Assembly (NCBI GenBank): GCA_937898685.1
Contig: CALEJT010000081.1
Location: 1-17,918, forward strand
DNA: 17,918 nt
Direction: 5' to 3'
Source of the DNA: an uncultured Gammaproteobacteria bacterium
GTDB lineage: Bacteria; Pseudomonadota; Gammaproteobacteria; Pseudomonadales; Pseudohongiellaceae
The notes under the pieces were generated by a model, which saw only the letters and a program-made list of their open reading frames with translations, did not search any database and was not told the DNA's origin. Numbering within the stretch: position 1 is the stretch's first letter; every line of letters begins with the position of its first letter. Shown here piece after piece: positions 14,956 to 17,918 of this stretch. Position numbers and translations under genes: made by a program.

Positions 14956-16163
14956 CACGCCGCTCCTTCGGCAACGACGTTGCCGCATTCGGCTGCCACG
15001 CGCTTCATATAGGCGCGCAGCGCGCGCATGTAGCGTGGGATCGGCAGCAGGAAGGCATCGTGGCCTTCGTCCGCTTCGATTTCGAGATAGCTCACTTCCT
15101 TCTTCGCCTTGAGCAGCGCGTTGACGATTTCACGTGAACGTTCCGGCGAGAAGCGCCAGTCGCTGCTGAACGACATCACGAGGAATTTGCACTGGGCATC
15201 GGCGAAGGCACGGCTGAGATCACCGTCGTAGTCCACCGAGGGATCGAAGTAGTCGAGCGTCTTCGTCACCAGCAGATAGGTGTTGGCGTCGAAGTTCTTC
15301 GAGAAGGTTTCGCCCTTGTATTGCAGATAGCTCTGTACCTGGAAATCCACGTCGAAGCCGAAGCTGAGCTTGCCGGTGCGCAGGTCGCGCCCGAAGGCAC
15401 CGGCGCGCGCGTCCTTGCCGAACTTGTCGCGCATCAGCGCATCGGACAGATAGGTGATGTGGCCCACCATGCGCGCGAGCATCACGCCCTTCTGCGGATA
15501 GGTGTTGTAGTCGTAGTAGCGGCCGGCGTGGAAGTCGGGGTCGCTCATGATCGACTGGCGTGCGACTTCGTTGAACGCGATGTTCTGTGCGGACAATTTC
15601 GGTGCTGCCGCGATGATCAGCGCATGACGCAGGCGATCGGGATAGCTGATGGCCCAACGCATCACCTGCATCCCGCCGAGGCTGCCGCCGATCACCGCCG
15701 CCCACTGTTTGATGCCGAGCCGATCGGCCAGGCGCACCTGGCTGTTGACCCAGTCGCGCACGGTGACGATCGGAAAGTCGGGGCCATAGGGGCGTCCGGT
15801 TTCCGGGTTGATGCTGGAAGGACCGGTGCTGCCGGCGCAGCCACCGAGGTTGTTCAGGCACACCACGAAGAAGTGGTTGGTGTCGAAGGGCTTGCCGGGG
15901 CCGATGCAACAGTCCCACCAGCCGGGTTTTTCCTTGGGATTTTCGGGGTCGTAATAACCGGCCGCGTGATGGTCGCCGCTGAGCGCGTGGCAGATCAGGA
16001 TGGCATTGGACGCATCGGCATTGAGCGTGCCGTAGGTTTCCACCATCAGGTCGTAGCGTTCGATGACACGGCCGCTGCGCAGCGTCAGCGGTTCATCGAA
16101 ATGAAGCTTCTGCGGCTGCACCAGCCCGACGGAATCGGCCGGGATGTGCTTTTGCGTACTCAT
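14955..16163 (-). CDS. metX: Homoserine O-acyltransferase MetX
   Basis: 402-residue alpha/beta-hydrolase-fold enzyme that acylates homoserine for methionine synthesis. The nucleophile elbow GGSLGGMQ has Ser161; Asp335 in SFSSDWRFSP and His368 in DEGHDAFLL complete the triad. NNLGGCAGSTGPSSINP (104-120) is the usual substrate-loop region. The MetX family includes both acetyltransferases and succinyltransferases; gammaproteobacterial forms paired with MetW are often succinyltransferases, so I do not fix the acyl donor. The start at 16163 lies one base after the yggT stop. The pair with metW follows directly. Confidence 0.92.
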   Translation of the reverse strand: MSTQKHIPADSVGLVQPQKLHFDEPLTLRSGRVIERYDLMVETYGTLNADASNAILICHALSGDHHAAGYYDPENPKEKPGWWDCCIGPGKPFDTNHFFVVCLNNLGGCAGSTGPSSINPETGRPYGPDFPIVTVRDWVNSQVRLADRLGIKQWAAVIGGSLGGMQVMRWAISYPDRLRHALIIAAAPKLSAQNIAFNEVARQSIMSDPDFHAGRYYDYNTYPQKGVMLARMVGHITYLSDALMRDKFGKDARAGAFGRDLRTGKLSFGFDVDFQVQSYLQYKGETFSKNFDANTYLLVTKTLDYFDPSVDYDGDLSRAFADAQCKFLVMSFSSDWRFSPERSREIVNALLKAKKEVSYLEIEADEGHDAFLLPIPRYMRALRAYMKRVAAECGNVVAEGAA

Positions 16164-16164
16164 G

Positions 16165-16761
16165 TCAGTTGATTCCGAGCACCAGTTGCGGCACCAGGCG
16201 CAGGCGGAACACCAGCGGATTGATCACCAGGATTTCCAGCACCTGGATGCCGAGGAAGATGAACAGGGGCGAAAAGTCCAACCCGCCCATGCTGGGAATC
16301 ACACGATGGATCTGACGGTACAGCGGTTCGAGCAACTGATGTACCAGCAGCACGACGGGATGGGCGCTGAACGGCGCGATGAAGCTCACGATCACCGAGA
16401 TCAGCACGGCGAAGAAATAGATGTTGAGGATGAAGGCCAGGAGCCCCACGGCCGACCAGCTGAGCACCAGGCTGATCGGCGGCATGTTGTAGCCGGCCCC
16501 CAGGATCAGCAGGGTGGTGGCAATGCAGTTGAGCACCAGGGCGGCGATGAGCGTGGCGAAGTCGAAGCCGCGCCAACCTGGAATCACGCGGCGGAAGGGC
16601 ACCACCACCGGCGACGTGAGTTTGACGATGGCCTGGCTCACCGGGTTGTAGAAGTCGGCGCGGGCGGCCTGCAGGAGAAAGCGCAGCAGGACGAGCAGGA
16701 TGTACAGACTGCCCAGGCTGCTGACCAGCAGGGATATGACTTGTCCTAAGGTTCCGCTCAT
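16165..16761 (-). CDS. yggT: YggT-family membrane protein
   Basis: 198 residues with two YGGT repeats, each having hydrophobic helices around a conserved loop: LTSPVVVPFRRVIPGWRGFD (48-67) in the first and LLEPLYRQIHRVIPSMGGLD (143-162) in the second. Family members are inner-membrane proteins of uncertain job, linked to osmotic-stress tolerance and, in plants and cyanobacteria, to cell or chloroplast division. The ATG at 16761 lies 40 bases after the proC stop. The placement between proC and metX is the conserved one. Confidence 0.9.
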   Translation of the reverse strand: MSGTLGQVISLLVSSLGSLYILLVLLRFLLQAARADFYNPVSQAIVKLTSPVVVPFRRVIPGWRGFDFATLIAALVLNCIATTLLILGAGYNMPPISLVLSWSAVGLLAFILNIYFFAVLISVIVSFIAPFSAHPVVLLVHQLLEPLYRQIHRVIPSMGGLDFSPLFIFLGIQVLEILVINPLVFRLRLVPQLVLGIN

Positions 16762-16801
16762 AAGATCGCTCGTGTCGGGAGTTCGGTGAGAGGGCGCAGT
16801 T

Positions 16802-17632
16802 TCACTTGCCGGCGGCCGCGGCCGCCAGCTCCGCCGACCGTCTCGCCGCGGCGCCGAGGGCGCGGGCAACGAGGTCGCGGTAGCCATCCTGCTCGAATTG
16901 TTTCAATGCGGCTTCGGTAGTGCCACCGGGCGAGGTGACGCGGCGACGCAGTTCGCTCGGTTCCACTTGGCTTTCGAGGGCGAGCTTGGCGGCGCCGAAG
17001 GCGGTCTGCAAGCAGAGGCGACGCGCCACCTCGGGGCTGAGCCCCAGCGCGGTACCGGCCGCTTCCATCGCTTCCATCATCAGGAAGAAGTAGGCGGGAC
17101 CGGAGCCGGAGAGCGCGGTGACGGCGTCGAGTTGCTGTTCTTCCTCCAGCCAGCAGGCGATGCCCACGGCTTCCATGATGGCGGCGGCCTGAGCCTTTTG
17201 TTCTTCCGTGACCTTGGCATTGGCATAGAGCCCGGAGGCGCCGGCGCCCACCAGCGAGGGGGTGTTGGGCATGCAGCGGACGATGGCTTGTTCACTGCTG
17301 GTCCAGGCTTCGAGGCTGGCGATCTGGATGCCGGCCGCGACGGAGATGAGCAGGCGTGGGCGCTCACTCACTGTCTGTCGCAGTTCCTGCAGGACTCCTC
17401 CCAGCACCTGGGGTTTGACCGCCAATACGACGACGTCGCTGGCAGCGACTACCGCGGCGTTGTCGGTGGTGGTGTTGATGCCACGTGCGGCAAGGGCGTC
17501 GAGCTTGGTGTTGCTGCGGTTGGAGGCGTGCAACTGACCAGGGGCGATGCCGTTGTCGAGGAGTCCTTCGATCAGCGCAGTGGCCATGTTGCCGGCGCCG
17601 ATGAAGCCAATGGTGAGGTCTGGTTTGAGCAT
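16802..17632 (-). CDS. proC: Pyrroline-5-carboxylate reductase
   Basis: Reduces 1-pyrroline-5-carboxylate to proline with NAD(P)H, the last step of proline synthesis. 276 residues, the normal length. The Rossmann dinucleotide motif FIGAGNMATALIEGL is at 10-24, AVKPQ at 71-75, MPNTPSLVGAG at 121-131, SGSGPAYFF at 175-183 and TSPGGTTEAAL at 233-243. The ATG at 17632 gives a standard N-terminus. In many gammaproteobacteria a pyridoxal-phosphate homeostasis gene (yggS) precedes proC; here a repeat-containing non-coding stretch comes first, and any yggS would lie beyond the edge. It is the first visible gene of the minus-strand run. Confidence 0.94.
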   Translation of the reverse strand: MLKPDLTIGFIGAGNMATALIEGLLDNGIAPGQLHASNRSNTKLDALAARGINTTTDNAAVVAASDVVVLAVKPQVLGGVLQELRQTVSERPRLLISVAAGIQIASLEAWTSSEQAIVRCMPNTPSLVGAGASGLYANAKVTEEQKAQAAAIMEAVGIACWLEEEQQLDAVTALSGSGPAYFFLMMEAMEAAGTALGLSPEVARRLCLQTAFGAAKLALESQVEPSELRRRVTSPGGTTEAALKQFEQDGYRDLVARALGAAARRSAELAAAAAGK

Positions 17633-17719
17633 CGCGGCATTTTACATGATGTGCAGGTCGTGTGTTCGATAAGCGCTTGATTGTTTTCGGGTTGAGGTGT
17701 CTACCGCGGAGTTTCCTTG

Positions 17720-17865
17720 CGAAGCTTCCAACCTCGGCGCCTTCGGAGCCTGGGCGCGGATCGCAGACGTGGGTGTCCCCTTCTCGTTTCGAAGCTTCGG
17801 CGTCTCTTGGTGGGTGTCCTCGAAGCTTCGGGCCTCAGCGCTTCCGGAGCCTGGGGGCGGATCGC
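17720..17865. repeat. Imperfect repeats built round CGAAGCTTCG
   Basis: Two 45-base copies, 17720-17764 and 17821-17865, agree at about 38 positions by hand count and lie 101 bases apart. Each begins CGAAGCTTC and ends GGCGGATCGC or GCGCGGATCGC. Between them is a third CGAAGCTTCG core (17790-17799). GTGGGTGTCC also occurs twice (17769-17778 and 17810-17819), each time shortly before a core. CGAAGCTTCG is itself a perfect palindrome. The array may continue past the edge. Confidence 0.65.
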
Positions 17866-17896
17866 GTTCGCTCGCTATCGCTCCTCACCGCGATCC
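17859..17896. repeat. REP-like hairpin at the right edge
   Basis: GGATCGCG (17859-17866) and CGCGATCC (17889-17896) form a perfect 8-bp stem round a 22-base loop. Read on the minus strand, the GGAGCG core and GCGATCC end recall the short intergenic repeats of Pseudomonas and Xanthomonadales. It overlaps the end of the second 45-base repeat copy. Confidence 0.5.
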
Positions 17897-17918
17897 TGTC
17901 GCAGCTCCTCGATTGGAC

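Larger units (their letters stand above)
17633..17918. other. Non-coding region upstream of proC, up to the window edge
   Basis: No gene is supported in these 286 bases. The first 85 hold the presumed proC promoter area; TAAAAT (17639-17644, minus strand) resembles a -10 but lies so close that the start would coincide with the proC ATG, and no -35 fits. The rest is repeats. Confidence 0.6.

Noticed and set aside
17639..17667. TAAAAT as the proC promoter -10
   Set aside because: It would place the transcript start on the proC start codon, and the -35 position matches poorly at 16-18 base spacing. A leaderless transcript is possible but not supported.
15321..17680. Plus-strand open frames antisense to metX, yggT and proC
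   Set aside because: All three minus-strand genes are strongly supported by family motifs; the opposite frames are compositional by-products.
17720..17896. CRISPR array or integron-type attachment sites
   Set aside because: Copies are imperfect, spacing between cores is uneven and no cas or integrase gene is present; an intergenic repeat family is the simpler reading.

Overview
The window is GC-rich chromosomal DNA from a gammaproteobacterium. Two things suggest this. The minus-strand block proC-yggT-metX-metW-DUF4426-rdgB-hemW matches the conserved order I know from Pseudomonas and relatives. The acetylglutamate synthase is the long ArgA type (amino-acid-kinase-like domain plus GNAT domain). 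The 1025-residue TonB-dependent receptor, with a strong 'EEITVTGSRI' start to its plug, resembles receptors common in Xanthomonadales and Steroidobacter-like lineages, so I lean to that side of the class rather than Pseudomonas itself. Genus and species cannot be read from the sequence.

Layout, left to right. Positions 1-6181 hold three minus-strand genes: argE (transcribed first), a TonB-dependent receptor with its own 401-bp upstream region, and argA, which ends at a REP-like hairpin at the window edge. Positions 6273-7939 hold a divergent pair of predicted secreted proteins: a DUF1080 (3-keto-disaccharide hydrolase-like) protein on the minus strand and an alpha/beta-hydrolase on the plus strand, separated by a short promoter region with palindromes and a direct repeat. 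From 17632 down to 7947 the minus strand carries 13 closely packed genes: proC, yggT, metX, metW, a DUF4426 gene, rdgB, hemW, a phzF-family gene, a BtuFCD/FecBCDE-type ABC importer (binding protein, permease, ATPase), a hotdog thioesterase and a pterin-4a-carbinolamine dehydratase. Most junctions are overlaps (ATGA, GTGA, TGATG) or gaps under 50 bp, so much of this is probably one transcription unit or a few overlapping ones. The last 286 bases, upstream of proC, hold imperfect tandem repeats built round CGAAGCTTCG and a hairpin.

How the genes work together. ArgA and ArgE are the first step and the deacetylation step of the linear acetylated arginine pathway. ProC makes proline; MetX and MetW act in methionine synthesis. 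RdgB removes ITP/XTP, and HemW is a radical-SAM-like heme-handling protein. The ABC importer probably takes up a corrinoid, heme or iron chelate; its position beside methionine genes and hemW is suggestive only.

I found no mobile element, CRISPR array, tRNA or rRNA, and no clear defence or novel multi-gene system. The most unusual parts are non-coding: the receptor's upstream region (consensus -35, alternating TTTTCG/CGAAAA half-sites, long leader with a possible 18-codon uORF), the divergent promoter, and the repeats at the right edge.
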